DNA of 64,000 bases from Microbaculum marinum. GTDB taxonomy: Bacteria > Pseudomonadota > Alphaproteobacteria > Rhizobiales > Tepidamorphaceae. The stretch lies in NCBI RefSeq assembly GCF_042646165.1, contig NZ_JBHRTC010000005.1; one strand, 5' to 3'. Both the position numbers and the translations under genes were made by a program. Shown here piece by piece: positions 7,992 to 16,353 of the stretch. Position 1 is the first letter of the stretch; every line of letters starts with the position of its first letter. The notes beneath the pieces were generated by a model. That model had not been told where the DNA came from. It worked only from the letters and a program-made list of their open reading frames with translations, and did no database searches.

Positions 7992-8062
7992 GCATACTGA
8001 CGGCACAGCGACGGCAGTCCGTGTGACAGTCGCCAACGAACCAGGACGGGTAGTCGAGACCA

Positions 8063-8833
8063 ATGCGAATCCTGCTCACCAACGACGACGGAATCCACGC
8101 GCCGGGCTTGAAGGTCCTCGAGAAGATCGCCCGCGAACTCACTGACGACGTTTGGATTGTCGCGCCCGAGACCGACCAGAGCGGCTCCTCGCATTCCCTC
8201 ACGCTCAGCGACCCCTTGCGCCTGCGCGAGGTCGCCGACCGCCACTTCGCCGTGAAGGGCACCCCGACCGACTGCGTGATCATGGGGGTCCGCCACATCA
8301 TGCTGGAAAACCCACCGGATCTGGTACTTTCCGGGGTCAACCGCGGCCAGAACCTGGCCGACGACGTCACCTATTCCGGCACCATCGCCGGCGCCTTCGA
8401 AGGCTCGATCCTCGGCGTCCGCTCGATTGCCCTCAGCCAGGCGTTCCGCGATCCCGAGGTGCTGCACTGGGAAACCGCGGAGGCCCATGGCCCGAAGGTG
8501 ATTCGCCAGTTGCTGAAGGCGGATCTTGATCCCTCCGTGGTCCTGAACGTGAACTTCCCGCCCTGCGCACCCGACGCCGTCGCCGGCCTCGAAGTCGCCC
8601 AGCAGGGCAAGCGCGACCAGTCGATGCTGCGCGTCGAAGAGCGGCTCGACGGACGCGGATTCCCTTACTACTGGCTGGGTTTCGAACGCCGCCGGTCGAG
8701 CCCCAAGCGCGGCACCGACCTGCGCGCGGTCTACGACGGCTGCATCGCGGTGACCCCGCTCACCCTCAACCTGACCGACACCGTGGCGCATGCCCGGCTC
8801 CTGGAGAAGCTGGCGGTCGGAGAGAAAGTCTGA
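8063..8833 (+). CDS. surE: 5'-nucleotidase SurE
   Basis: SurE is a metal-dependent 5'/3'-nucleotidase acting on nucleoside monophosphates, linked to survival in stationary phase. It has 256 residues, a standard length. The N-terminal metal site is MRILLTNDDGIHAPG (Asp8, Asp9). The conserved Ser lies in DQSGSSHSLTL near residue 38, and the Asn in LSGVNRGQNLADDV near residue 95. It begins 103 bases after serS and is followed five bases later by pcm. The surE–pcm–nlpD order is conserved in many proteobacteria. Confidence 0.95.
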   Translation: MRILLTNDDGIHAPGLKVLEKIARELTDDVWIVAPETDQSGSSHSLTLSDPLRLREVADRHFAVKGTPTDCVIMGVRHIMLENPPDLVLSGVNRGQNLADDVTYSGTIAGAFEGSILGVRSIALSQAFRDPEVLHWETAEAHGPKVIRQLLKADLDPSVVLNVNFPPCAPDAVAGLEVAQQGKRDQSMLRVEERLDGRGFPYYWLGFERRRSSPKRGTDLRAVYDGCIAVTPLTLNLTDTVAHARLLEKLAVGEKV

Positions 8834-8838
8834 CGCCG

Positions 8839-9513
8839 ATGATTGGCGACGGAGACGATTTCGGCGGGCTGGACGAGGGCCGTATTTCCGTTGCGCGGCT
8901 GATCATGGGACTGCGATCGCAGGGAATTCGCGACCCTCGCGTTCTGAAGGCGATCGAGACCGTGCCGCGCAACCGGTTCCTGGAAACCAGCTACGCGGAA
9001 CTCGCCTACGAGGACCGGTCGCTGCCGATCCAGTGCGGCCAGACCATCAGCCAGCCTTTCGTCGTCGCCTACATGACCGAGACCCTGAAGGTCACCGACC
9101 GCGACAAGGTACTCGAGGTCGGCACGGGTTCCGGATATCAGGCCGCGGTACTGGCAAAGCTTTGCCGCCGGGTCTACACGATCGAGCGGTACCGCACCTT
9201 GCACAAAGTGGCGGAGGAGCGGTTCCGGGACCTTGGAATTTCCAATGTCACCGCCATGGTCGGCGACGGCATGAAGGGCTGGCCGGCCCAGGCTCCGTTC
9301 GACAAGATCATCGTTACCGCCGCAGCCGAGGACATTCCGCAGGACCTTGTCGACCAGCTCAAGATCGGCGGGATCATGGTCATTCCGGTCGGGCCGGTCG
9401 GCGGCGTGCAGTTCCTCCATCGCATTGTCCGCACCGAAGACGGTTACCGCGACGACACGCTGATCGGCGTTCGTTTCGTTCCGCTGGTCCCGGGCAAGGC
9501 CGAGCAGCTCTGA
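8839..9513 (+). CDS. pcm: protein-L-isoaspartate O-methyltransferase
   Basis: It repairs isoaspartyl residues in aged proteins using S-adenosylmethionine. It has 224 residues. The N-terminal region contains VPRNRFLETSYAELAYED and GQTISQPFVVAYMTE, the family's substrate-contacting segment. The SAM site is VLEVGTGSGYQAAVLAKL near residue 90. FDKIIVTAAAEDIP and LKIGGIMVIPVG follow as expected. It starts five bases after the surE stop, so the two are likely co-transcribed. Functionally it pairs with surE as a stress-survival gene. Confidence 0.95.
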   Translation: MIGDGDDFGGLDEGRISVARLIMGLRSQGIRDPRVLKAIETVPRNRFLETSYAELAYEDRSLPIQCGQTISQPFVVAYMTETLKVTDRDKVLEVGTGSGYQAAVLAKLCRRVYTIERYRTLHKVAEERFRDLGISNVTAMVGDGMKGWPAQAPFDKIIVTAAAEDIPQDLVDQLKIGGIMVIPVGPVGGVQFLHRIVRTEDGYRDDTLIGVRFVPLVPGKAEQL

Positions 9514-9633
9514 CGCTGCCCGGAAGCAACAAAATCTTGCTTCCCGTAAGAAACGAGCTGGCGCCTTAAGCCAATATTTACCTCAACGCCCGTTTACTAC
9601 GTGCAATTCCTGTAGTGCGGCGTGAGTGGTGAG

Positions 9634-10920
9634 ATGTCCAGCTTGATCAACCGAATTCGTTCAGCCCCGTTGACGAGAGTGGTAATCGTTGGTGCTGTCG
9701 GTGCCTTGGCGGCAGGGTGCAGCTCCGACACCTCCCGGTTCGCCGGATCCTTCTTCGGCGGCGCCGATCCGGAGTACACCGGATCCGTCCCTCCGACACC
9801 GACCCAGCCGGTCACGTCCGCGGCCCTAGGCGATCCGCGGGCCCAGTCGGCATACAACCAGCTGGGTTCGGTCCCGTCGGGCTCCGGCAACGGCACGACG
9901 GTGATCGTCGGACCCGGCGAGACCGTCTACTCGATCTCCCAGCGCTACGGGGTGCCCGCCAACGCTCTGATGAGCGTCAACGGCCTCGGCAGCGCCAGTG
10001 CGGTACAGCCCGGCCAGACCCTGATCATTCCCGTGTTCTCGCAGGCCCAGAACGGCTGGGTCCGACCGGATCCCGCATCCACCGGCGTCAAGGTCGCCGG
10101 TCCGGCGCCGATCAGCGCGGCACCGGTCGCCGCTGCATCCGGGAGCAGTTCCGCCAGCGTGCCGGCAGGCGGCGCAATGCACACGGTGACCTCGGGCCAG
10201 ACTGTCTATTCCCTCGGCCGGATGTATGGTGTGAGCCCGAACGCGATCATCGAGGCCAACAATCTTCAGGCGCCCTACGGCGTCCGCATCGGCCAGAAGG
10301 TCCGCATTCCCGGCGCGACGACCGCGAAGTCGGCCTCGTCCACCGTGCAGCAGGCGGCAAACAACGAGGCGGCCACCACGAGTGCCGGCTCCGAAGCCAA
10401 CGACGCCGCCGCCACCGGTTCGGGGGATGTTCAGTCCGCCGAACTCCCGGCACCTGAAAAGGTCGCATACGCGCCGCAGAACGACGCCGACGCCGGCACC
10501 GATACGCGCGCAGAGATCCCGCAGCCGGCGGCCCTGTCGGCGGGGAACTTCCGCTGGCCGGTGCGTGGCCGGGTCATCTCGTCCTACGGCGAGAAGAACG
10601 ACGGCGGCACCAATGACGGCATCAATGTCTCCGTCCCGGAGGGCACCTCCGTCCGTGCCTCCGAGAACGGCGTCGTCGCCTATGCGGGCAACGAGTTGAA
10701 GGGGTACGGAAACCTTGTCCTGATCCGCCATTCCGACGATTGGGTGACGGCCTACGCCCACAACAGCGAGCTTCTGGTGAAGCGCGGCGACGTCGTCTCG
10801 CGCGGCCAGGTCATCGCCAAGGCGGGGCAGACCGGGTCTGTTTCGACCCCTCAGATGCACTTCGAACTGCGCAAGGGATCCCAGCCGGTCGACCCGCTGA
10901 AGTACCTCGCAGCGGAATAA
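9634..10920 (+). CDS. LysM/LytM lipoprotein, NlpD/DipM-like amidase activator
   Basis: The protein begins with a signal peptide and a lipobox (GALAAGC near residue 25), so it is probably lipid-anchored. Two LysM domains follow, VGPGETVYSISQRYGVP near residue 90 and VTSGQTVYSLGRMYGVS near residue 180, then a C-terminal M23/LytM domain. The LytM site is degenerate. The expected HxGxD is NDGIN (residues 327–331), and the first His of HxH is Gln (QMHFE, 407–411). It is therefore probably a non-enzymatic activator of cell-wall amidases, like NlpD or EnvC. Position after surE–pcm fits NlpD. An in-frame GTG at 9622 is an alternative start. Confidence 0.85.
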   Translation: MSSLINRIRSAPLTRVVIVGAVGALAAGCSSDTSRFAGSFFGGADPEYTGSVPPTPTQPVTSAALGDPRAQSAYNQLGSVPSGSGNGTTVIVGPGETVYSISQRYGVPANALMSVNGLGSASAVQPGQTLIIPVFSQAQNGWVRPDPASTGVKVAGPAPISAAPVAAASGSSSASVPAGGAMHTVTSGQTVYSLGRMYGVSPNAIIEANNLQAPYGVRIGQKVRIPGATTAKSASSTVQQAANNEAATTSAGSEANDAAATGSGDVQSAELPAPEKVAYAPQNDADAGTDTRAEIPQPAALSAGNFRWPVRGRVISSYGEKNDGGTNDGINVSVPEGTSVRASENGVVAYAGNELKGYGNLVLIRHSDDWVTAYAHNSELLVKRGDVVSRGQVIAKAGQTGSVSTPQMHFELRKGSQPVDPLKYLAAE

Positions 10921-10944
10921 TCCGGCATCCGGTGCATTGACCAG

Positions 10945-10970
10945 CGGCGCGTCCGACGGGCGCGCCGTTT
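10945..10970. terminator. putative intrinsic terminator between convergent genes
   Basis: Arms CGGCGCG (10945–10951) and CGCGCCG (10961–10967) with a nine-base loop are followed by TTT. It sits between the stop of the LysM/LytM gene and the stop of the oppositely oriented DUF815 gene. The T tract is short, so efficiency is uncertain. Confidence 0.55.
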
Positions 10971-10994
10971 CGATTCGTGGGAACGAGTCGGATG

Positions 10995-11900
10995 CTATTC
11001 CGACTGCTTCAAAGGTACGCCGAGGCGGCCTGCCAGATCCTGGATGAACTGCCATGCGACGCGGCCTGAACGGCTGCCGCGTGTGGTCGACCACTCCAGG
11101 GCGTCGCGCCGCATCTGGTCCAGGTCGGTGTCCAGCCCGAAGTGGTCGGCATACGCCCGGACCATGTCGAGAAATTCGTCCTGGCTGCACCGATGGAAGC
11201 CGAGCCAGAGACCGAACCGGTCGCTGAGCGAGACCTTTTCCTCGACGGCCTCCGACGGATTGATCGCCGTGGACCGCTCATTCTCCATCATGTCGCGCGG
11301 CAGCAGGTGCCGGCGATTGGACGTTGCATAGAAGATCGTGTTGTCCGGGCGCCCCTCGATGCCGCCTTCGAGCGCCGCCTTCAGCGACTTGTATGAGGTG
11401 TCGTCGAAATCGAACGACAGATCGTCGCAGAAGATCAGGAAACGGTGCGACACATTGCGGGCGAGCGCCATGAGGACTGGAAGGGTCTCGATGTCCTCGC
11501 GATGAATCTCCACGAGTTTCAGGGGGCCGACGCCGTCCGGCGCGGTATTGCGATTAACCGTCGCATGGGCGGCCTTGATCAGCGAGCTCTTGCCCATGCC
11601 GCGCGCGCCCCAGAGCAGGGCATTGTTTGCAGGCAGACCGCGCGCAAATCGTTCAGTGTTCTCGACAAGGGTATCGCGGGCGCGGTCGATTCCCTTCAGC
11701 AGGACCATATCGATGCGGTTGACGGCGGGAACGGGCTGCAGCCCGGGCGGAGTGGCACGCCACACGAACGCGTCGTTTGCATCGAGATCCGCCGGCGCGG
11801 GAGGTGCGGGCGACAGCCGTTCGAGGCTGACGGCGATGCGGGCCAACAGCTCGCCAATCTCTTGGGGGCCGTCCGACGGCCGGTTGTTTTCCGACATCAC
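10995..11900 (-). CDS. DUF815 AAA-type ATPase
   Basis: This is an uncharacterised P-loop ATPase of the DUF815 family, common in proteobacteria. It has 301 residues. The Walker A motif is ALLWGARGMGKSSLIKAAH near residue 96, and the Walker B-like segment FLIFCDDLSFD follows near residue 154. SLSDRFGLWLGFHRCSQDEF and the C-terminal GSRSGRVAWQFIQDLAGRLG are characteristic. The second codon is also ATG. The gene is divergent from yajC, with about 240 bases between them. No substrate or partner can be inferred from context. Confidence 0.85.
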   Translation of the reverse strand: MMSENNRPSDGPQEIGELLARIAVSLERLSPAPPAPADLDANDAFVWRATPPGLQPVPAVNRIDMVLLKGIDRARDTLVENTERFARGLPANNALLWGARGMGKSSLIKAAHATVNRNTAPDGVGPLKLVEIHREDIETLPVLMALARNVSHRFLIFCDDLSFDFDDTSYKSLKAALEGGIEGRPDNTIFYATSNRRHLLPRDMMENERSTAINPSEAVEEKVSLSDRFGLWLGFHRCSQDEFLDMVRAYADHFGLDTDLDQMRRDALEWSTTRGSRSGRVAWQFIQDLAGRLGVPLKQSE

Positions 11901-12047
11901 GACAATCAGTTCTCCGGTGTCTCGCTGCCGCCCGGACGGCGCCGTCCGGGCGCGCGGACCGTACCATGGACGCGGTTCCGGTCAATCGCGTGCAGACCCC
12001 GTCAACGCTCCCTATATCTGCAATTGCTTCGGGGTACCGGTTCTGGT

Positions 12048-12075
12048 TTGCAAAGCGCGGGGCGGTCGCTATAGT
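12048..12075 (+). promoter_or_regulatory. sigma-70-type promoter of yajC-secDF
   Basis: TTGCAA (12048–12053) and TATAGT (12070–12075) are separated by 16 bases. The predicted start is about 60 bases before the yajC ATG, which also has a strong AGGAGG ribosome site. This fits one promoter serving yajC, secD and secF. Confidence 0.6.
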
Positions 12076-12140
12076 CCGCGCGCTTCGGACGGCGCCGGGC
12101 AACTGGCGCCGATTGTATTCTTGTATCACAGGAGGAAACG

Positions 12141-12470
12141 ATGTTCGTGACGCCGGCTTACGCTCAGGGGGCAGCGCCAAGCGGCGATTTCCTGATTTCG
12201 CTTCTTCCTTTCGTTCTGATCTTCGTCGTCCTGTATTTCCTCATCCTGCGCCCACAGCAGCGCCGGGTGAAACAACAGCAGGAAATGATCGCCTCGCTGC
12301 GGCGTGGCGACACGGTGGTGACCGCGGGCGGCATCATCGGCAAGATCTCCAAGGTGATAGACGAACGGGAAATCCAGGTCGAAGTCGCCGAAGGCGTACG
12401 GGTGCGTGTCGCGCGCTCGATGATTTCGGAAGTCCGCGCCAAGGGCGAACCGGTAAAGGACGAGAGCTGA
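12141..12470 (+). CDS. yajC: preprotein translocase accessory subunit YajC
   Basis: YajC is a small inner-membrane protein that associates with SecDF and the Sec translocon. It has 109 residues, with one transmembrane helix (about residues 17–36, LLPFVLIFVVLYFLILRPQQ) and the conserved cytosolic part RRGDTVVTAGGIIGKISKV. A strong AGGAGG ribosome site lies seven bases before the ATG. It is the first gene of yajC–secD–secF, the usual order, with 41 bases to secD. Confidence 0.96.
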   Translation: MFVTPAYAQGAAPSGDFLISLLPFVLIFVVLYFLILRPQQRRVKQQQEMIASLRRGDTVVTAGGIIGKISKVIDEREIQVEVAEGVRVRVARSMISEVRAKGEPVKDES

Positions 12471-12511
12471 CAGGACGTCGAACGTCCCGCTTTCGCAGGC
12501 AATAGTCTCAC

Positions 12512-14116
12512 ATGCTGCATTTCGCCCGCTGGACTGTCATCCTGGTCATCGCAATCTGCCTGGCCGGAATCCTGGCAACGGTCCCGAACTTCTTCTCCAA
12601 GCAGGAAGCCGAATCCTGGCCGTCCTGGATCCCGCACCGCCAGCTCGTGCTCGGCCTCGATCTTCAGGGGGGGTCGCACATCCTGCTGGGCGTCGACGTC
12701 GAGGCGGTGGTCACCGAGCGGCTGGATACACTGCGCGACGATGTCCGCCAGATCCTTCGCGACGAGCGCATTGGCTATACCGGCCTGGCCGTGCAGGGAC
12801 AGACGGTTCAGGTGCGCGTGCGCGACCCCCAGCAGGTGGATGCCGCCGAACAGGCATTGCAGGATCTTTCGGTGCCGATCGGGTCCGTCCTCACCGGCTC
12901 CACTGCCCGAGACGTTGCGATCACGGCAAACCAAGACGGACTAATCACCCTTGAGCTGACCGAGCAGGGGCTGCAGCAGCGCATAAGCTCCGCCGTCGAG
13001 CAGTCGATCGAGATCGTCCGCCGGCGCATCGACGAACTGGGCACGACGGAGCCGACCATACAGCGCCAGGGGGCGGACCGCATTCTCGTGCAGGTTCCGG
13101 GTCTGGACGATCCAGCTCGACTGAAGGCGCTGATCGGGCAGACGGCGAAGCTGACGTTCCGGATGGTCGATATGTCGATGCCGGCGAGCGAGGCGCTCAA
13201 CGGCCGTCCGCCGCCCGAGTCCGAGGTGCTGTACTCGCAGGATGACCCGCCGGTTCCCTATCTGATCGAGAAGCGGATCGTCGTCAGCGGCGAGGACCTG
13301 GTCGATGCGCAGCCGGGCTTCGATCAGCGCACCAACGAGCCGATCGTCTCGTTCCGGTTCAATTCGTCCGGTGCGCGCCGGTTCGCCGTCGCCACCCAAC
13401 AGAATGTCGGCCGCCCCTTCGCCATCGTCCTGGACAACGAGGTGATAAGCGCGCCGGTCATCCGCGAACCCATCCTCGGCGGTTCGGGACAGATCAGCGG
13501 CGACTTCACCGTCGACGGCGCCAACGACCTGGCGATCCTGCTGCGGGCCGGCGCGCTTCCGGCTCCTCTAACAATCCTCGAGGAACGAACGGTCGGACCG
13601 GGCCTGGGAGCCGATTCCATCCAGTCGGGCAAGATCGCGGCGATAATCGGCACGGCCCTGGTGGTCGTCTTCATGATCGCCGTCTACGGGCTGTTCGGAG
13701 TGTTCGCCGATATCGCCCTGTTCCTGAACATCGCGCTCATCATCGGCATCCTTTCGATGCTCGGGGCGACGCTCACTCTGCCGGGCATCGCAGGCATCGT
13801 CCTGACGGTGGGCATGGCGGTCGATGCCAACGTGCTGATCTACGAGCGCATCCGCGAGGAGCAGAAGTCGGGCAAGAGTGCGATCGCATCGATCGACTCG
13901 GGATACCGGCGAGCGCTGGGGACGATCATGGACGCCAACATCACGACGTTCATCGCCGCCATTATCCTGTTCTACCTGGGATCCGGCCCGATCCGCGGCT
14001 TCGCGATCACGCTTGCCATCGGCATCGTCACCACTGTCTTCACCGCCTATCTGGTCAATCGTCTGATCGTCGCCGAATGGGTGCGCCGACGGCGCCCTTC
14101 CACGGTACCGATCTAG
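12512..14116 (+). CDS. secD: protein translocase subunit SecD
   Basis: SecD is an RND-superfamily membrane protein that uses the proton motive force to help pull proteins out of the Sec channel. It has 534 residues. The first membrane helix is at about residues 6–24, followed by LGLDLQGGSHILLGVD and a large periplasmic P1 region. Five further helices occupy about residues 370–525. The diagnostic segment GMAVDANVLIYERIREE lies near residue 433. It is followed 13 bases later by secF. Confidence 0.96.
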   Translation: MLHFARWTVILVIAICLAGILATVPNFFSKQEAESWPSWIPHRQLVLGLDLQGGSHILLGVDVEAVVTERLDTLRDDVRQILRDERIGYTGLAVQGQTVQVRVRDPQQVDAAEQALQDLSVPIGSVLTGSTARDVAITANQDGLITLELTEQGLQQRISSAVEQSIEIVRRRIDELGTTEPTIQRQGADRILVQVPGLDDPARLKALIGQTAKLTFRMVDMSMPASEALNGRPPPESEVLYSQDDPPVPYLIEKRIVVSGEDLVDAQPGFDQRTNEPIVSFRFNSSGARRFAVATQQNVGRPFAIVLDNEVISAPVIREPILGGSGQISGDFTVDGANDLAILLRAGALPAPLTILEERTVGPGLGADSIQSGKIAAIIGTALVVVFMIAVYGLFGVFADIALFLNIALIIGILSMLGATLTLPGIAGIVLTVGMAVDANVLIYERIREEQKSGKSAIASIDSGYRRALGTIMDANITTFIAAIILFYLGSGPIRGFAITLAIGIVTTVFTAYLVNRLIVAEWVRRRRPSTVPI

Positions 14117-14129
14117 GAGCGGTCTCGTC

Positions 14130-15065
14130 ATGCTTTTGCGGCTAGTTCCTGAGGATACCCATATCGGGTTCATGCGGCTCCGGCGTTTCACGCTGCCGCT
14201 GTCGGCTGCCCTGTCGGTCCTGTCCATCGTCCTGTTCTTCGTCGTCGGTCTGAACTTCGGCATCGATTTCAAGGGCGGCTCGCTGATCGAGATCCAGACC
14301 AAGGACGGACCGGCCGATGTGGCCGACCTGCGCGAACGGATCGGCGCTCTCGGCCTGGGAGACGTGCAGATCCAGGAGTTCGGCGCGCCGGACGAGGTAT
14401 TGATCCGCGTCGTCGAGCAGGAAGGCGGCGAACATGCCCAGCAGGCCGTAATCGCCAAGATCCGGTCGGAACTGGGCGATACGGTCGAATACCGCCGCGT
14501 CGAGATCGTCGGTCCCACGGTGAGCGCCGAACTTGCGCGAACGGGCACCATTGCCGTGCTCGTCGCGATATTCGCCATCCTGGTCTACATCTGGTTCCGG
14601 TTCGAATGGCAGTTCGCCGTCGGAGCCGTCATCGCGACGGTCCACGACGTGGTCCTGACCATCGGGCTCTTCGCCGTACTGCAGCTCGATTTCGCCCTGT
14701 CGAGCATCGCCGCGATCCTGACCATCGTCGGCTACTCGCTGAACGACACCGTCGTGGTCTACGACCGCGTCCGCGAAAACACGCGGCGCTATCGCAAGAT
14801 GCCGATGCCCGAACTGCTCGACCTGAGCGTCAACCAGACGCTGTCGCGCACGATCATGACCTCGCTGACCACTTTGCTGGCGCTCGTCGCGCTCTATCTG
14901 TTCGGTGGTGAAGTCATCCGCAGTTTCGTGTTCGCCATGATTTGGGGCATCCTTGTCGGTACATATTCCTCCATATACGTGGCTGCCCCGGTGCTGCTCT
15001 TCCTCGGCGCAAGCCGCGACGGAGGTGCCGCGTCTACGGCCGCGACGGCGGAATCCACCGGCTGA
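14130..15065 (+). CDS. secF: protein translocase subunit SecF
   Basis: SecF is the obligate partner of SecD. It has 311 residues, six membrane helices and a smaller periplasmic domain after helix 1. Landmarks are LNFGIDFKGGSLIEIQ near residue 45 and GYSLNDTVVVYDRVREN near residue 204, with SLTTLLALVALYLFGGEVI before the last helix. An Ala/Thr-rich tail ends the protein. A short gap separates it from the following Mth938-type gene, which probably belongs to the same transcript. Confidence 0.96.
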   Translation: MLLRLVPEDTHIGFMRLRRFTLPLSAALSVLSIVLFFVVGLNFGIDFKGGSLIEIQTKDGPADVADLRERIGALGLGDVQIQEFGAPDEVLIRVVEQEGGEHAQQAVIAKIRSELGDTVEYRRVEIVGPTVSAELARTGTIAVLVAIFAILVYIWFRFEWQFAVGAVIATVHDVVLTIGLFAVLQLDFALSSIAAILTIVGYSLNDTVVVYDRVRENTRRYRKMPMPELLDLSVNQTLSRTIMTSLTTLLALVALYLFGGEVIRSFVFAMIWGILVGTYSSIYVAAPVLLFLGASRDGGAASTAATAESTG

Positions 15066-15096
15066 GAGGACAGGCGCTCCGGCGCCGTTCACAGCG

Positions 15097-15474
15097 ATGC
15101 AGATGCGCGACGCACATTTTCCGGGACGTGCGCCGATCGAAGCATACGGGAATGGCGGATTCCGTTTCGCCGGCATGTCGCACCGCGGGTCGATCCTGAT
15201 CCTGCTGAACGCCATTTACGCGTGGCCCGTCTCGGAGCCGGGGCAGATCGGCGTGGAGGCATTGTCTCGGGCGATGGCGGCCGACGACCGCCCGGAACTC
15301 CTGCTGATCGGGACCGGTCGCCAGCTCGTGCCGGCCGCACCGGATCTGCGCGACGCCGTCCGCGACCACGGGATCCGCATCGAGACCATGGACACGGGGG
15401 CTGCGGTCAGAACCTACAACGTGCTGCTGGCGGAAGAGCGTTCCGTCGGCGCCGCCTTGATCGCAGTCGACTGA
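15097..15474 (+). CDS. Mth938-domain (DUF498) protein
   Basis: This 125-residue protein belongs to the Mth938/NDUFAF3-like family. RFAGMSHRGSILIL near residue 26 and LLLIGTGRQLVPAAPDL near residue 67 are the family's core strands, followed by GAAVRTYNVLLAEERSVGAALIAV. In mitochondria the related NDUFAF3 helps assemble complex I; the bacterial function is not established. The start was chosen at the ATG preceding QMRDAHFPGRAP, which gives the usual N-terminus. It lies 31 bases after secF and seven before an NDUFAF6-like gene, so two complex I assembly-factor relatives sit side by side. Confidence 0.82.
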   Translation: MQMRDAHFPGRAPIEAYGNGGFRFAGMSHRGSILILLNAIYAWPVSEPGQIGVEALSRAMAADDRPELLLIGTGRQLVPAAPDLRDAVRDHGIRIETMDTGAAVRTYNVLLAEERSVGAALIAVD

Positions 15475-15481
15475 GCGGGCG

Positions 15482-16351
15482 ATGACCGACACCGCCTCAC
15501 GGGATTGTTTTGCCCATTGTGAAGAGCTTGTTCGCCGCGGCGACAAGGACCGCTTCCTGGCAACCCTGTTCGCGCCGGCCGACAAGCGCAGCTACATCTT
15601 CGCGCTCTACGCGTTCAATCTCGAGATCGCGCGCATCCGCGACGCGGTCAGCGACGCACTGCCGGGGGAAATGCGCCTGCAATGGTGGCGCGACGCGTTG
15701 CACGGATGCGGCCACGGCGAGGTGATGCGGCACCCGGTCGCCGCGGCTCTGCTCGAGACTGTCGAGCGCTGCGAGCTGTCGGCGCAGCCGTTCCTGGACC
15801 TGATCGAGGCGCGCAGTTTCGACATCTACGACGACGCGATGCCGACAGTGACGCATCTCGAGGCCTACTCGAAAGCCACCTCGTCAGTGCCGATGGAGAT
15901 TGCCGCAGCCATCCTCGGCGCGGCGCACTGCACGGCGACCTCGACCATGATTGACCATGGCGGCATCGCCTACGCGATCACCGGTCTGCTGCGCGCCATG
16001 CCGTTCCACGCCTCCTCCGGCCAGATCTTCCTGCCGGAGGACGTGCTCAGGCGCCACGGCGCCGACTACCGGGACATTCTCGCCGGCAAGGATACGCCGC
16101 AACTCCGCGCAGCACTGGCGGATTTGCGCGGGCTTGCACGGTCGCATCTGGAGGACGCCGGAAACTACATCAGCGCCATTCTCCCGCAGGCCATTCCCGC
16201 TGTTCTGCCGATCGCGCTGGTGAGGCCCTATCTGGACCGCATGGAACGGCCGGACTACGCACCGTTCGCCGAAATGTGCGTCGTGCCGCAATGGCGGCGG
16301 CAATGGATCCTGTGGCGGGCGGCGCGCCAGGCGGCCTGCTGCTGCGCGTAG
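15482..16351 (+). CDS. squalene/phytoene synthase family protein, NDUFAF6-like
   Basis: This 289-residue all-helical protein has the isoprenoid-synthase fold but lacks the pair of Asp-rich motifs expected of true phytoene or squalene synthases. Instead it has IARIRDAVSDALPGEMRLQW, which resembles NDUFAF6, a mitochondrial complex I assembly factor. The fragment FASSGQ-type HASSGQIFLPEDVLRRHG near residue 176 is typical of the wider family. It ends in a Cys-rich tail (AACCCA). The stop is two bases from the convergent trmFO stop. An assembly role is more likely than carotenoid synthesis, but this rests on similarity alone. Confidence 0.75.
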   Translation: MTDTASRDCFAHCEELVRRGDKDRFLATLFAPADKRSYIFALYAFNLEIARIRDAVSDALPGEMRLQWWRDALHGCGHGEVMRHPVAAALLETVERCELSAQPFLDLIEARSFDIYDDAMPTVTHLEAYSKATSSVPMEIAAAILGAAHCTATSTMIDHGGIAYAITGLLRAMPFHASSGQIFLPEDVLRRHGADYRDILAGKDTPQLRAALADLRGLARSHLEDAGNYISAILPQAIPAVLPIALVRPYLDRMERPDYAPFAEMCVVPQWRRQWILWRAARQAACCCA

Positions 16352-16353
16352 CG

